Part shown: piece by piece, positions 16,421 through 23,776 of the stretch
Numbering within the stretch: the stretch's first letter is position 1
Layout of the letters: each line of letters begins with the position of its first letter
Assembly: GCA_013289685.1 (NCBI GenBank)
Contig: JABCZL010000026.1
Span: 1-50,942, forward strand
Source of the DNA: Acidobacteriota bacterium
Lineage (GTDB): Bacteria > Acidobacteriota > Terriglobia > Terriglobales > Acidobacteriaceae
Direction: 5' to 3'
Length of the DNA: 50,942 nt
Notes under the pieces: generated by a model
Database searches by the model: none
The model's input: only the letters and a program-made list of their open reading frames with translations
Told to the model about the DNA's origin: nothing
Translations under genes and position numbers: made by a program

Positions 16421-18223
16421 TTACTCCGAGGGAGTGAGCCATCCCGGCTCGCGAACATGTTCGTCGTGGAACCGCCGCAGGCGCGCCGCCAGAATCGCCG
16501 CCCGTCCCAGGTACCCCACGACTTTGCGCTCATCGGCGCGATCCACCACCGGTAAGCGTCCAATGTCGAAGCGCAACAGTTTCGCCGCCGCCTCCGAAAC
16601 CAGCTCATCCGGATACGTCACCACCAGATGAGTCTTGCCCGCCTCCTGCACCGTCATCGCTCCCGAAGAATCCTTGTCCAGCGCGCGCAACACATCTCCC
16701 CGCGTAATGATTCCCACCATCTTTCCCGCATCATCCACAATCATCAAGGCCTGGCGCCGGACCACCGCCGGATCGTTTCGCGCAATCCTCTCCGCCAATT
16801 CGCCGACCTTGGTATTGACGGAAATGAACGGCACGTCCTTCTCCATCATCTCACCGACCGTAGCCTGCGTCAGCGCGTCCGCTTCGTAATCCTGATGCAC
16901 TCGCAGACCGCGCCGCGCCAGCTTTTCGGTCATGATCGAACTCGTGGGCATGAACAGCATCGCTACCCCGTCCGCAATCACCGCCACCAGCATCAGCGGC
17001 AGGACGGAGTTGTAATCCCGCGTAATCTCGAACGCAAAGATGATGAACGAAAACGCCGCCCGCGACGCCGCCCCAAACACCGCGCCCATCGCCACTAGCG
17101 CAAACGCTCCCGGAGAAAGATGAGCTCCAGGAAATGCCCAGTTCGCGACCATCGCAAACAGTCCGCCCATCGCCGCACTCCACATGAACGTCGGAGCCAG
17201 CAATCCGCCCGACGTTCCCGATCCCAAAGAAATCACCAGCGCCGCAAATTTCGCGATCATCACCACCAACAGGATCTTCCACACCAAGTGCCCGTTGAGA
17301 ATATCCCCGATCGTGTCGTATCCCACGCCGAACACGCGCGGCACGAAAAACCCGATCACCCCCAGCGCCACCGCCCCTGTCGCCGGCCACCATAGCTCGT
17401 CGATGGGCAGCTTCTCGAACAAATCCTCTACCCAATACAGCGTCTTGCTCAGCCCCACTGCAGCCAGCCCGCAGATCGGCCCCAGCAGCAGGTAAAAGGG
17501 CAGCGCACGCGGAATCCCGAAGTCCATTGCGCCTACCTGAAACATCGGTCCCGCACCCAGAAGTTGCATGTGCACCGCAGTGGCCAGCGTGCTCGCAATC
17601 ACCAGCGGAATAAACGACCGCGACTTGAATTCAAACAGCAACAACTCAATCGCCAGGATCACTCCCGCAATCGGAGTGTTGAAAGTTGCCGACATTCCCG
17701 CCGCCGCGCCGCACGCCAGCAGTACCTTCCGCTCGACAGCGGTCGTATGCAACACCTGCCCCACCAGCGATCCGATCGCTCCGCCGGTTTGAATGATCGG
17801 GCCTTCCGCGCCAAACGGCCCGCCCGTCCCAATCGCAATCGCCGCGGAAATCGGCTTCAAAATCGCCACCTTCGGCTCGATGCGGCTGCGGTTGGTCAAC
17901 ACGGCCTCCATCGCCTCCGGAATCCCATGCCCCTTGATCTTCGACGACCCATACTTCGCCATCACCCCCACGATCAGCCCGCCCACCACCGGAACCAGAA
18001 TCACCCACGCCCCAAGATGATGCGATCCCACGCTCCTGAAAGTCGTAGACCACTCATGGAAGAAGAACAGATTGGTAAACAGCCCAATCAGCTTGTAAAG
18101 GGCGTAAGCCACCAGCCCAGCCACGAGCCCAATGGCAGCCGCGAGAAACGAAACCAGCACAATACGAAACTGCGCCGGCTGTGAAAGAGCTAACGTTGAT
18201 TTTGAGGAAGTGTTGTTCGTCAT
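16421..18223 (-). CDS. ClC-family chloride channel/antiporter with C-terminal CBS pair (copy 2)
   Basis: 600 residues. Filter motifs differ from copy 1: GHGIPE near 96-101, GAEGPIIQTG near 136-145, and GGLLAPTFMW near 344-353; the gating Glu of GxEGP is present. CBS repeats occupy about 452-575 (MEKDVPFISVNTKVGELAER; VGIITRGDVLRALDKD; VVGYLGRAAILAARL). It probably conducts or exchanges chloride in the inner membrane. The upstream neighbour is a MarR regulator 61 bp away on the same strand, so both may be read from one promoter and this transporter may be under MarR control. Confidence 0.93.
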   Translation of the reverse strand: MTNNTSSKSTLALSQPAQFRIVLVSFLAAAIGLVAGLVAYALYKLIGLFTNLFFFHEWSTTFRSVGSHHLGAWVILVPVVGGLIVGVMAKYGSSKIKGHGIPEAMEAVLTNRSRIEPKVAILKPISAAIAIGTGGPFGAEGPIIQTGGAIGSLVGQVLHTTAVERKVLLACGAAAGMSATFNTPIAGVILAIELLLFEFKSRSFIPLVIASTLATAVHMQLLGAGPMFQVGAMDFGIPRALPFYLLLGPICGLAAVGLSKTLYWVEDLFEKLPIDELWWPATGAVALGVIGFFVPRVFGVGYDTIGDILNGHLVWKILLVVMIAKFAALVISLGSGTSGGLLAPTFMWSAAMGGLFAMVANWAFPGAHLSPGAFALVAMGAVFGAASRAAFSFIIFAFEITRDYNSVLPLMLVAVIADGVAMLFMPTSSIMTEKLARRGLRVHQDYEADALTQATVGEMMEKDVPFISVNTKVGELAERIARNDPAVVRRQALMIVDDAGKMVGIITRGDVLRALDKDSSGAMTVQEAGKTHLVVTYPDELVSEAAAKLLRFDIGRLPVVDRADERKVVGYLGRAAILAARLRRFHDEHVREPGWLTPSE

Positions 18224-18267
18224 CTTCTATCTGCGACTCAAAACTACGGCCAATACTCGGGAAACAA

Positions 18268-18332
18268 CGTGGAAGAGCGGCCCTTTAGGGCCGCGTAAGG
18301 CCCGCAATGATCCCGCCGGCTTTAGCCGCTGA
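18268..18332. repeat. REP-like repeat, family A, overlapping the 3' end of the MarR gene
   Basis: GTGGAAGAGCGGCCC TTTAG GGCCGCG followed by GCCGGCTTTAGCCGCTGAGG. The second hairpin lies inside the last codons of the MarR gene, whose stop is provided by repeat DNA. Confidence 0.8.
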
Positions 18333-18773
18333 GGGTCTCCGGCCCCGCGACTTCGCCGACTCCTTCTCCGGCATCAGCCGCCGCAGCGCTCCCACCAGAT
18401 CCGGCGCCGCGCTCCGCAACTCCTCGTGATGATGCAGCGCCAACTCCTCCAGCACCCGCTCGCCCTTCGGCGTCAGCGCCAGCAGCACTTCTCGCCGGTC
18501 GTCCTGCGCCCGTTCCCGCCGCACGTACCCTCCACTCTCCAGCCGGTTAATCAGTTCGACCGTGCTGTGGTGCTGAATCTGCATCCGGTCGGCCAGTTCC
18601 CGAATCCGAGGCCTCACTCCCTCCGGCATCCCCTTGATGGCCAGCATGAGCTGGTACTGCCCCCGCTCCAGCCCCGCCGCCTGCACGGCGCGCTCGCTGA
18701 AGTGCAAGAACCTCCGAATCTGGTACCGGAACTCGGCCAGAGCCTGGTAATCCGACAGGGTAAGCTTCCTCAT
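18285..18773 (-). CDS. MarR-family transcriptional regulator
   Basis: 162 residues. The winged helix-turn-helix is at about 50-105: IRELADRMQIQHHSTVELIN then LESGGYVRRERAQDDRREVL, the MarR signature with the DDRR wing. The N-terminal helix is the dimer part. The last 20 residues (SRGRRPSAAKAGGIIAGLTR) are basic, disordered-looking and encoded by a REP repeat, so they are probably not part of the ancestral protein. Two palindromes at 18785-18799 and 18812-18830 stand 12 and 39 bp upstream of the start and are likely operators. The downstream ClC gene suggests it senses an ion or weak-acid stress, but this is inference. Confidence 0.9.
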   Translation of the reverse strand: MRKLTLSDYQALAEFRYQIRRFLHFSERAVQAAGLERGQYQLMLAIKGMPEGVRPRIRELADRMQIQHHSTVELINRLESGGYVRRERAQDDRREVLLALTPKGERVLEELALHHHEELRSAAPDLVGALRRLMPEKESAKSRGRRPSAAKAGGIIAGLTRP

Positions 18774-18784
18774 GCCGCCAATTG

Positions 18785-18799
18785 TATCGTCCCGCGATA
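18785..18799. promoter_or_regulatory. Candidate MarR operator 2
   Basis: TATCG-TCCCG-CGATA, an inverted repeat with the same arms as the stronger palindrome at 18812-18830. The centres are 29 bp apart. Confidence 0.5.
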
Positions 18800-18811
18800 G
18801 TCCAGTTTCAT

Positions 18812-18830
18812 TATATCGTTAAACGATATA
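18812..18830. promoter_or_regulatory. Candidate MarR operator 1 (perfect 19-bp palindrome)
   Basis: TATATCGTT-A-AACGATATA, a perfect dyad 39 bp upstream of the marR start. AT-rich dyads of this size are typical MarR binding sites, which usually repress their own gene. Confidence 0.65.
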
Positions 18831-18847
18831 TGGGAAAAGTAGAGACG

Positions 18848-18888
18848 CCCCACCCTTCTCGCGCTTTTCCGCGAGAGGGTGGGATTTT
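18848..18888. repeat. Hairpin repeat, family B
   Basis: CCCACCCTTCTCGC, 8-nt loop region, GCGAGAGGGTGGG followed by ATTTTTG. The T-run makes it terminator-like for plus-strand transcription, but no plus-strand gene ends here. Related copies: 23504, 30576, 34047, 45525. Confidence 0.75.
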
Positions 18889-18950
18889 TGATCTCACTGC
18901 AATAGAACCGTCCCGGGTGCTCCATTTCCCGCGGGCTCTTTGCGCGAGAA

Positions 18951-18976
18951 AGCCTGCCCTGACCGCAGTCGAAGGG
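18951..18976. repeat. Repeat family C (short dispersed motif)
   Basis: GCCTGCCCTGACCGCAGTCG followed by AAGGG, reverse-complement relative of the TTCG-CTCAGGGCAGGCT motif found at 27134, 34683, 37301 and 42081. Confidence 0.65.
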
Positions 18977-18993
18977 TGGGGACGTTCAGGGTT

Positions 18994-19025
18994 CCCTTCG
19001 TGAACCTTAGTGTCCTTCGTGGTTG
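18994..19025. repeat. Repeat family D (inverted copy)
   Basis: CCCTTCGTGAACCTTAGTGT then CCTTCGTGGTTG; this is the reverse complement of the ACCACGAAGGNCACGAAGGT motif at 20420 and 40990. It lies 92 bp before the purB start. Confidence 0.75.
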
Positions 19026-19116
19026 ACGCCCTTCGCCCGTCCCCACCCTAGCCTGTTTCGAGCCGCCCCATTTAGAATCCTTAGTCCACAATTTCACCGC
19101 CGCGACAGGAGAGCCT

Positions 19117-20511
19117 GTGATCCCGCGCTACACCCGCCCCGAGATGGCCCGCATCTGGAGCGACGAAAACCGCTTCCGCACCTGGCTGGCCGTCGAAGTC
19201 GCCGCCACCGAAACCCTCGCCGAAGCCGGACTCGTTCCCAAAGACGCCGCCCACGCCATCCGCGAACGCGCCGACTTCCGCGTCGAGCGCATCCACGAAA
19301 TCGAAGCCGAAGTTCGCCACGACGTCATCGCCTTCACCACCGCCGTCGCCGAAATTGTCGGCCCCGACGCCCGCTGGTTCCACTACGGCCTCACGTCCAA
19401 CGACGTCGTCGACACCGCTCAGGCCCTGCTCATTCGCCAGGCTTCGCAAGTCATCGCGCAGGACCTGCAACGCCTCGCCGAAGTCCTAGAGCGCCGCGCC
19501 TGGGAATTCAAAGACACGCCCATGGTCGGCCGTACCCACGGCATCCACGCCGAGCCCATCACCTTCGGATTCAAAATCGCCAACTGGTATTCCGAAACCC
19601 AGCGCAACATCGCCCGCTTCATCGCCGCCGCCGAAGACATGCGAGTCGGAAAATTTTCCGGCGCAGTCGGAATCTTCGCCCACCTCACGCCCGAACTTGA
19701 AGAAAAAATCTGCGCCCGCTTGGGATTGAAAGCCGCGGCAGTTTCTTCGCAGGTCATCCAGCGCGACCGCCACGCCCACTATCTCGGCACGCTCGCCGTG
19801 ATCGCGTCTACCTTAGACAAGATCGCCACTGAGGTCCGCCACCTGCAGCGCACCGAAGTCCGCGAGGCCGAGGAGTTCTTCAGCGAAAAACAAAAGGGAT
19901 CGTCGGCCATGCCGCACAAGCGCAATCCCGTAACTGCTGAGCAGATCAGCGGCCTGGCGCGCGTGGTCCGCGGCAACGCCCAAGCGGGATTCGAGAACGT
20001 AGCCCTTTGGCACGAGCGCGACATCTCGCATTCGTCAGCCGAGCGAGTCATCCTGCCGGACTCGACCACGCTCGTCGACTATCTCCTGAACAAAACCACA
20101 AACCTGATCGACACGCTCTTCGTCTATCCCGAGCGCATGCGCGCCAACCTCGAAAGCACGCGCGGCCTCATCTTCAGCGGACAGCTTCTGCTCGACCTGG
20201 TCGAGCACGGTGTGAGCCGCGAGGACGCCTATCGCTTGGTGCAAGCGCACGCCATGCGCGCCTGGAAAGAGAATCTGGACTTCCACCAGCTAGTCCTGGC
20301 CGACAAAGAGATCACGAGCAAAGTTCCGCGCCAGCAGATCGAACACGCCTTCGACCTGCCGCGCCAGCTGAAAAATGTGGACAAGATTTTCGTCCGCGTG
20401 TTCGGGAGGAAAGGAGCCTCAACCACGAAGGGCACGAAGGTTCACGAAGGAAGGCCCCAGACACCGGCCAGGCCGCGCGAGGGTGCAGGGAAGGCTTCGC
20501 GCAAGCGTTAG
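19117..20511 (+). CDS. purB: Adenylosuccinate lyase
   Basis: Catalyses two steps of purine synthesis: release of fumarate from SAICAR and from adenylosuccinate. 464 residues. Signatures: GLTSNDVVDTA near 92-102, the catalytic-base region MVGRTHGIHAEP near 137-148, and the fumarase/aspartase signature SSAMPHKRNP near 262-271. GTG start with GGAGAG 5 bases upstream. The usual enzyme is about 430-435 residues; the last 30-35 here (from KGASTTKGTKVHEG) are encoded by repeat family D and low-complexity DNA, and look like accidental extension by a repeat that replaced the original stop. Downstream, a strong palindrome at 20523-20544 may end transcription. Confidence 0.97.
   Translation: MIPRYTRPEMARIWSDENRFRTWLAVEVAATETLAEAGLVPKDAAHAIRERADFRVERIHEIEAEVRHDVIAFTTAVAEIVGPDARWFHYGLTSNDVVDTAQALLIRQASQVIAQDLQRLAEVLERRAWEFKDTPMVGRTHGIHAEPITFGFKIANWYSETQRNIARFIAAAEDMRVGKFSGAVGIFAHLTPELEEKICARLGLKAAAVSSQVIQRDRHAHYLGTLAVIASTLDKIATEVRHLQRTEVREAEEFFSEKQKGSSAMPHKRNPVTAEQISGLARVVRGNAQAGFENVALWHERDISHSSAERVILPDSTTLVDYLLNKTTNLIDTLFVYPERMRANLESTRGLIFSGQLLLDLVEHGVSREDAYRLVQAHAMRAWKENLDFHQLVLADKEITSKVPRQQIEHAFDLPRQLKNVDKIFVRVFGRKGASTTKGTKVHEGRPQTPARPREGAGKASRKR
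20420..20450. repeat. Repeat family D inside the purB 3' end
   Basis: AACCACGAAGGGCACGAAGG then TTCACGAAGG, read in frame as TTKGTKVHEG. Same motif as 40990-41020 (direct) and 18994-19025 (inverted). Confidence 0.85.
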
Positions 20512-20522
20512 CAAAAGTGGAG

Positions 20523-20544
20523 AAGTGTTCCTGCAGGAACACTT
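20523..20544. terminator. Perfect 22-bp palindrome after purB, possible terminator
   Basis: AAGTGTTCCTG/CAGGAACACTT, followed by TTCTG, 12 bp after the purB stop. The stem is perfect but the T-tract is short, so it may be a terminator or a protein-binding site. Confidence 0.55.
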
Positions 20545-20548
20545 TTCT

Positions 20549-20567
20549 GTACATAAATGTACGTACA
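20549..20567. promoter_or_regulatory. Overlapping palindromes upstream of the toxin-antitoxin pair
   Basis: GTACAT-AA-ATGTAC (20549-20562) overlaps TGTAC/GTACA (20558-20567). Such nested dyads suggest a binding site, about 190 bp before the antitoxin start. Confidence 0.35.
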
Positions 20568-20667
20568 AAATGCCGGAAGTGGTTTGCTTGCTTAGGGATA
20601 CGTAAAATAGGAGATTCGCGATATTCTATGGAACGCTGTATCCGGAGGCGTCCGGAAGAGACAAAAG

Positions 20668-20686
20668 ATGCGTAGGTGTAACGCAT
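20668..20686. promoter_or_regulatory. Candidate antitoxin operator
   Basis: ATGCGT-N7-ACGCAT inverted repeat about 72 bp before the antitoxin start, with a third ATGCGT at 20712-20717 and a TACAAT (-10-like) at 20693-20698 between them. Antitoxins of this family repress their own operon, so this is a sensible site; the -35 is not recognisable. Confidence 0.4.
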
Positions 20687-20757
20687 TTATGCTACAATTT
20701 GCTTGCAATTTATGCGTAATTCGTGCATCATAGGGGCAGAGTTAAGGGAGGAAAGTC

Positions 20758-21150
20758 TTGGTAGTAGCGACAACACTTCCGCGTCCCGGGTTGGAAGCCC
20801 ACCGCGAGGCGATTTCACTATCGTTCCCAGAACTGGTCTCCCGCCTCACAGCCTTGATCGGCCGCAAGCTGACCGCCTACGTCGCGGGCGTCAAAGACGT
20901 CCGCACGGTGGATGGATGGAAGAAAGGAAACAGTCCGTATGGTGAGGCCGAGGATCGCCTGCGGCTGACCTTTCAGGTGGTGCGCACCCTGGGCGAGCAT
21001 GATTCCCAGCGCATCGTTCAGGCCTGGCTGACGGGAGTGAATCCGGAGTTGGGTGACCGCATCCCGCTGCGCCTGCTGCGCGAGGGTGACTTGAATATTG
21101 TTGGCCCTGAAGTGATGGCCGCCGTGCGCGCTTTCATCGCTGGAGGCTAA
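20758..21150 (+). CDS. Antitoxin, Xre/MbcA/ParS type (DUF2384)
   Basis: 130 residues. TTG start with GGGAGGAAAG 3-8 bases upstream; there is no better start in frame. The N-terminal part (residues 22-60, FPELVSRLTALIGRKLTAYV, then DGWKKGN) is a reduced Xre-like helical DNA-binding region; the C-terminal part (HDSQRIVQAWLTGVNPELGD, IPLRLLREG) is the MbcA/ParS toxin-binding domain, where 'WLTGVNPELGDRIPLRLL' is the family signature (segments near 90-112). It neutralises the RES toxin encoded 8 bp downstream and probably represses the operon. Confidence 0.88.
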   Translation: MVVATTLPRPGLEAHREAISLSFPELVSRLTALIGRKLTAYVAGVKDVRTVDGWKKGNSPYGEAEDRLRLTFQVVRTLGEHDSQRIVQAWLTGVNPELGDRIPLRLLREGDLNIVGPEVMAAVRAFIAGG

Positions 21151-21158
21151 GAAGTCCA

Positions 21159-21809
21159 GTGCTCGAAGGCAAGACCCCTCCCCAGACAATCTTTCGCATC
21201 GCCCGCCGGCCTGATCCGTGGGAACCTCCAGATTGGTCGCGGGCAAATCCAGACGGCACATTCGGCAACCGCTTCGACGATCCCGAGGGCTATTACCGCG
21301 TGCTGTATGCGGCCAGCCAGAAACTGTCCTGCTTCCTTGAAACCCTGGCACGCTTTCGTCCAGACCTTTCATTGTTGGCGGAGCTGAATGAGATTGACGG
21401 AGAGAACGATTTCTTTCCCCTAGGCTGCGTGCCCCACGAATGGTGTTCCGAGCGCTTGCTCGGGTCAGCATCCGTCGAGGGCAACTACGCCGATATCTAC
21501 GCGGCCGAATGGATTGCACTCTTGCGCCGCTGGCTCGCAGGGGAATGCCTGCGGCTCGGCTTGAGCGACCTGGACGCGTCCGTGTTGCAGAGCCGCGCAC
21601 CTCGGCGAATCACGCAACTGGCGTCCCTGGAAGTTCGGCAGCGCAATTTTGACGGCATCTATTACCGCTCCCGCTACGGCCACGATCTGGAGAACTGGGC
21701 TTTGTTCGAGCCCTTCCGACTCAGCCGTGCGACTGCACAGGCGTTTGCCAGCGACGATTTGACCTTTCTGGAGGCTCTGCGGATCTTGGGTTTGAACGTC
21801 GCGGATTAA
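21159..21809 (+). CDS. RES-domain toxin (NAD+-degrading type)
   Basis: 216 residues. RES proteins have conserved Arg, Glu and Ser; candidates here are Arg in FRIARRPDPW near 12-21 and GNRFDDPEGYYRVLYAAS near 36-53, Glu in CFLETLARF near 58-66, and Ser/Arg in GIYYRSRYGHDLENWALFE near 167-185. Characterised relatives (MbcT, ParT, Res) consume or modify NAD+ or its products and stop growth. GTG start; the ribosome-binding GGAGG lies in the last codons of the antitoxin gene, so translation is coupled, with the antitoxin first. The pair lies next to a RAYT element. Confidence 0.88.
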   Translation: MLEGKTPPQTIFRIARRPDPWEPPDWSRANPDGTFGNRFDDPEGYYRVLYAASQKLSCFLETLARFRPDLSLLAELNEIDGENDFFPLGCVPHEWCSERLLGSASVEGNYADIYAAEWIALLRRWLAGECLRLGLSDLDASVLQSRAPRRITQLASLEVRQRNFDGIYYRSRYGHDLENWALFEPFRLSRATAQAFASDDLTFLEALRILGLNVAD

Positions 21810-21870
21810 AGCGGGGGCTGAGGCGCTCCTCTGTCCCTTCCTGCTCGCAAACGAAGCATCGCTCGATCAT

Positions 21871-21943
21871 CCCGTGGAAGCGCGGCCCTTATAGGGCCGC
21901 GATAGCGGCCTCCACCAAAGAACAGGGCTTTAGCCCCTGTGGT
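21871..21943. repeat. REP-like repeat, family A, at the 3' end of the RAYT gene
   Basis: CCGTGGAAGCGCGGCCC TTATAG GGCCGCG, then CAGGGCTTTAGCCCCTG. The second hairpin is translated as the C-terminus of the RAYT protein (PQGLKPCSL) and supplies its stop region. Confidence 0.88.
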
Positions 21944-22508
21944 ACCGGGTCCATCCGGATCGGTCCGGCCGCGGACGAATACGGATAATCCTCCGCCCGC
22001 TCCGCCAAGCGCGCCCGCACGGGATTCATTCGGATGTACTCGCGATGATGTTCGTAATCCGCAAAGTCGCGAATGCGATGATTCGTGAAACTCGCCTGCC
22101 ATACCGGTGGCCGCGATTTCAGACGGTACGAGAACCCTCCTTTGATGAACTGCATGGCCCGCTCCAAAGAAATCTCCGGCGCAGGCGTCAGCAGCGCATG
22201 GACGTGATCGGGCATGATGAAGAATTTCTGCAGCAGAAATTTTCCCTCATCACGATAGTGCGCGAGGGTTTCGATCAGGAGGCGGGCCGTTGTCTCCCGC
22301 CGGAAGATCGGATGGCGTTGCGCGGTGACGGTGGCGATGAAGAAGACGCGGTCGGAGTCCATTCGGCGATGGTCGCTGGTATGGGCGAGCGTTGTCTGTG
22401 AGAGATGTCACAAATCGCTGTGGAGAATTCCAAAACGGTACACGGGGCCTGAAGGCCGGTTCTTCTTCTCCGCCCTAAACGCGGCCCTAAAGGGCCGCTC
22501 TTCCACGG
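21872..22508. mobile_element. RAYT gene bracketed by inverted REPs (REPtron-like unit)
   Basis: Left end CCGTGGAAG (21872-21880) and right end CTTCCACGG (22500-22508) are exact inverted copies, each joined to a GGCCC/GGGCC hairpin, with a single RAYT gene between them. This is the arrangement described for REP-associated tyrosine transposases. No target duplication can be judged. A third family A copy in direct orientation follows at 22558. Confidence 0.65.
21889..22362 (-). CDS. REP-associated tyrosine transposase (RAYT, Y1/HUH type)
   Basis: 157 residues. The HUH pair is seen as MPDHVHALL near 50-58 (H-V-H) and the catalytic Tyr region as DYEHHREYIRMNPVRARLAE near 101-120, both typical of Y1 transposases related to TnpA_REP. 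WQASFTNHRIRDFADYEHH is also standard for the family. These proteins nick and join REP hairpins and are thought to have spread REPs through genomes. The C-terminal 18 residues (from DPVPQGLKPCSL) are encoded by a REP. The N-terminus is a few residues shorter than usual (starts at DSDRVFFIATV), but all catalytic parts are present, so it may be active. Confidence 0.9.
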   Translation of the reverse strand: MDSDRVFFIATVTAQRHPIFRRETTARLLIETLAHYRDEGKFLLQKFFIMPDHVHALLTPAPEISLERAMQFIKGGFSYRLKSRPPVWQASFTNHRIRDFADYEHHREYIRMNPVRARLAERAEDYPYSSAAGPIRMDPVPQGLKPCSLVEAAIAAL

Positions 22509-22510
22509 TG
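22479..22510. repeat. REP-like repeat, family A (inverted)
   Basis: CGCGGCCC TAAA GGGCCGCTC then TTCCACGG; inverted partner of the copy at 21871. Confidence 0.85.
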
Positions 22511-22557
22511 TCATTGGCGGCATCGCTCGTGGCGAATGTATTGCCTGGATCGAATTG

Positions 22558-22587
22558 GTGGAAGAGCGGCGCTTCAGCGCCCCGTGA
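22558..22587. repeat. REP-like repeat, family A (direct)
   Basis: GTGGAAGAGCGGCGCTTCAG then CGCCCCGTGAG; the hairpin GGCGCT-TC-AGCGCC is intact. Confidence 0.8.
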
Positions 22588-22752
22588 GAGGCGAGAGAAA
22601 ATAGAACCGAGTCCCGTAGGGACGGCACCTGCGGCGGATTCCGGCGGGGCGATTCACCCGGTGCTCACCACCCTTGCAATTCCAGCAGGACTGGAGCACC
22701 CTCTTTGTCAGCGCTCTCCAAGCGTCCAGGCCCCGCTTCCCGGATCCAAGCC

Positions 22753-23445
22753 ATGAGCACCGACGGTTTTGTAAAAGTGGTCGAGGCACTTACCCACCTG
22801 TTGGGAGTTGTCCTGTGGCCGGCGATCTTTGTCTTCATGCTTCTACGTTATCGTTCTGCGATCGCCGATTTTGTCTCCAACTTAGGGAAGTTTTCTTTCA
22901 AGGCTGCGGGAATCGAAGCAACCGCCAAGGTCAGAGCCCAGGCGGCGGCGAGCCTTGCCGCTGCCAGTGCTTCGCGCCCCGACTCCGCAACCTCACCGCA
23001 GGCAACGTTGCAGGAAACACGACTGGCCGCGCAAGTCGTAACCGATGCGATTACGCCAAGCGTGATCCGGCGTGCCGAGAGATCGACTGTGTTGTGGGTT
23101 GACGACAGGCCGGACAACAACGTGCACGTGCGCCAAGCCTTGGAGGCCGTCGGCATCAGTTTCGTACTCTCGACCTCAACGGAGGATGCTCTCGACCAGA
23201 TCAATCGGCAGACGTTTGACCTCATAATCTCCGATATGGGCCGGCCACCCGATCCTCGCGCGGGCTACACCCTGCTGGATACGCTGCGGGCCAGCGGAAA
23301 TCGCACGCCGTTTATCATCTATGCCGGTTCCAGATCTCCCGAGCACCAGGAAGAGTCCAGACAGCACGGTGCCATCGGTTGCACGAATCGCCCCAACGAA
23401 CTTTTTGAGATGGTGTTGTCTGCCTTGGGCCGCGGACCGCAATGA
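22753..23445 (+). CDS. Membrane-anchored receiver-domain protein
   Basis: About 230 residues from ATG 22753 (MSTDGFVKV); a TTG 48 bases upstream is possible but less likely. One membrane segment at about 10-30 (LTHLLGVVLWPAIFVFMLL), then an Ala-rich linker with helical, coiled-coil-like character (about 45-95), then a receiver domain at about 108-228: STVLWVDDRPDNN (acidic pair), DLIISDMGRP (phosphoacceptor Asp), FIIYAGSRSP (Ser/Thr). The expected Lys after beta-5 is missing; GCTNRPNEL is found instead, so phosphorylation chemistry may be altered. There is no output domain. A membrane-tethered receiver is unusual; partner kinase not in the window. Confidence 0.7.
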   Translation: MSTDGFVKVVEALTHLLGVVLWPAIFVFMLLRYRSAIADFVSNLGKFSFKAAGIEATAKVRAQAAASLAAASASRPDSATSPQATLQETRLAAQVVTDAITPSVIRRAERSTVLWVDDRPDNNVHVRQALEAVGISFVLSTSTEDALDQINRQTFDLIISDMGRPPDPRAGYTLLDTLRASGNRTPFIIYAGSRSPEHQEESRQHGAIGCTNRPNELFEMVLSALGRGPQ

Positions 23446-23503
23446 ACGTCCGGTGTGCCCCACCAGGCTTCGGGTCTCGCCGGCACAACCGAGCTCTGGG
23501 TGC

Positions 23504-23536
23504 CCCATCCTTCGCATGCTCTTTGCGAAGGATGGG
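23504..23536. repeat. Hairpin repeat, family B (perfect 13-bp stem)
   Basis: CCCATCCTTCGCA - TGCTCTT - TGCGAAGGATGGG. It lies between the receiver gene and nrdJ, which converge. Confidence 0.85.
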
Positions 23537-23731
23537 CAGCAGTCGGATCGCACAACTGGCTCTGAGCCCTCCCGCGCAACTCCGAAACTCGCATCGGCGG
23601 GATCGCTGCTACCCCTAGCTCAAACAGACCGGGGCACGGCGTTTGCCGTGCTCCCATCGCAGCGGACGTCTAATCGACCGCTACGACTTGTTGGCCTCAG
23701 CTGCTAAAGCCGGTGAGGATTGTTTCTCGTT

Positions 23732-23761
23732 TTACGGCACGGCTGAAGCCGTGCCCTTCCA
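23732..23761. repeat. REP-like repeat, family A'
   Basis: TACGGCACGGCTGAAGCCGT then GCCCTTCC: hairpin GGCACGGCT-GA-AGCCGTGCC. Copies at 26889, 40359 and 45605. Confidence 0.85.
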
Positions 23762-23776
23762 CAAAACCTTCAAACC

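Larger units (their letters stand above)
22363..22752. other. Intergenic region filled with REP-like repeats
   Basis: Contains family A copies at 22479-22510 (inverted) and 22558-22587 (direct), a CCTGAAGG hairpin near 22447-22458, and a GTCCC-GTA-GGGAC hairpin (22611-22623) of a further dispersed repeat. No gene is visible. The promoter of the receiver gene at 22753 must lie in the last 130 bp, but I cannot identify it. Confidence 0.6.
23446..23776. other. Intergenic region with hairpin repeats
   Basis: Holds a perfect family B hairpin (23504-23536) and a family A' repeat (23732-23761), plus low-complexity DNA between two converging genes. No gene seen. Either hairpin could act as a terminator, but neither has a clear T-tract. 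Confidence 0.6.
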
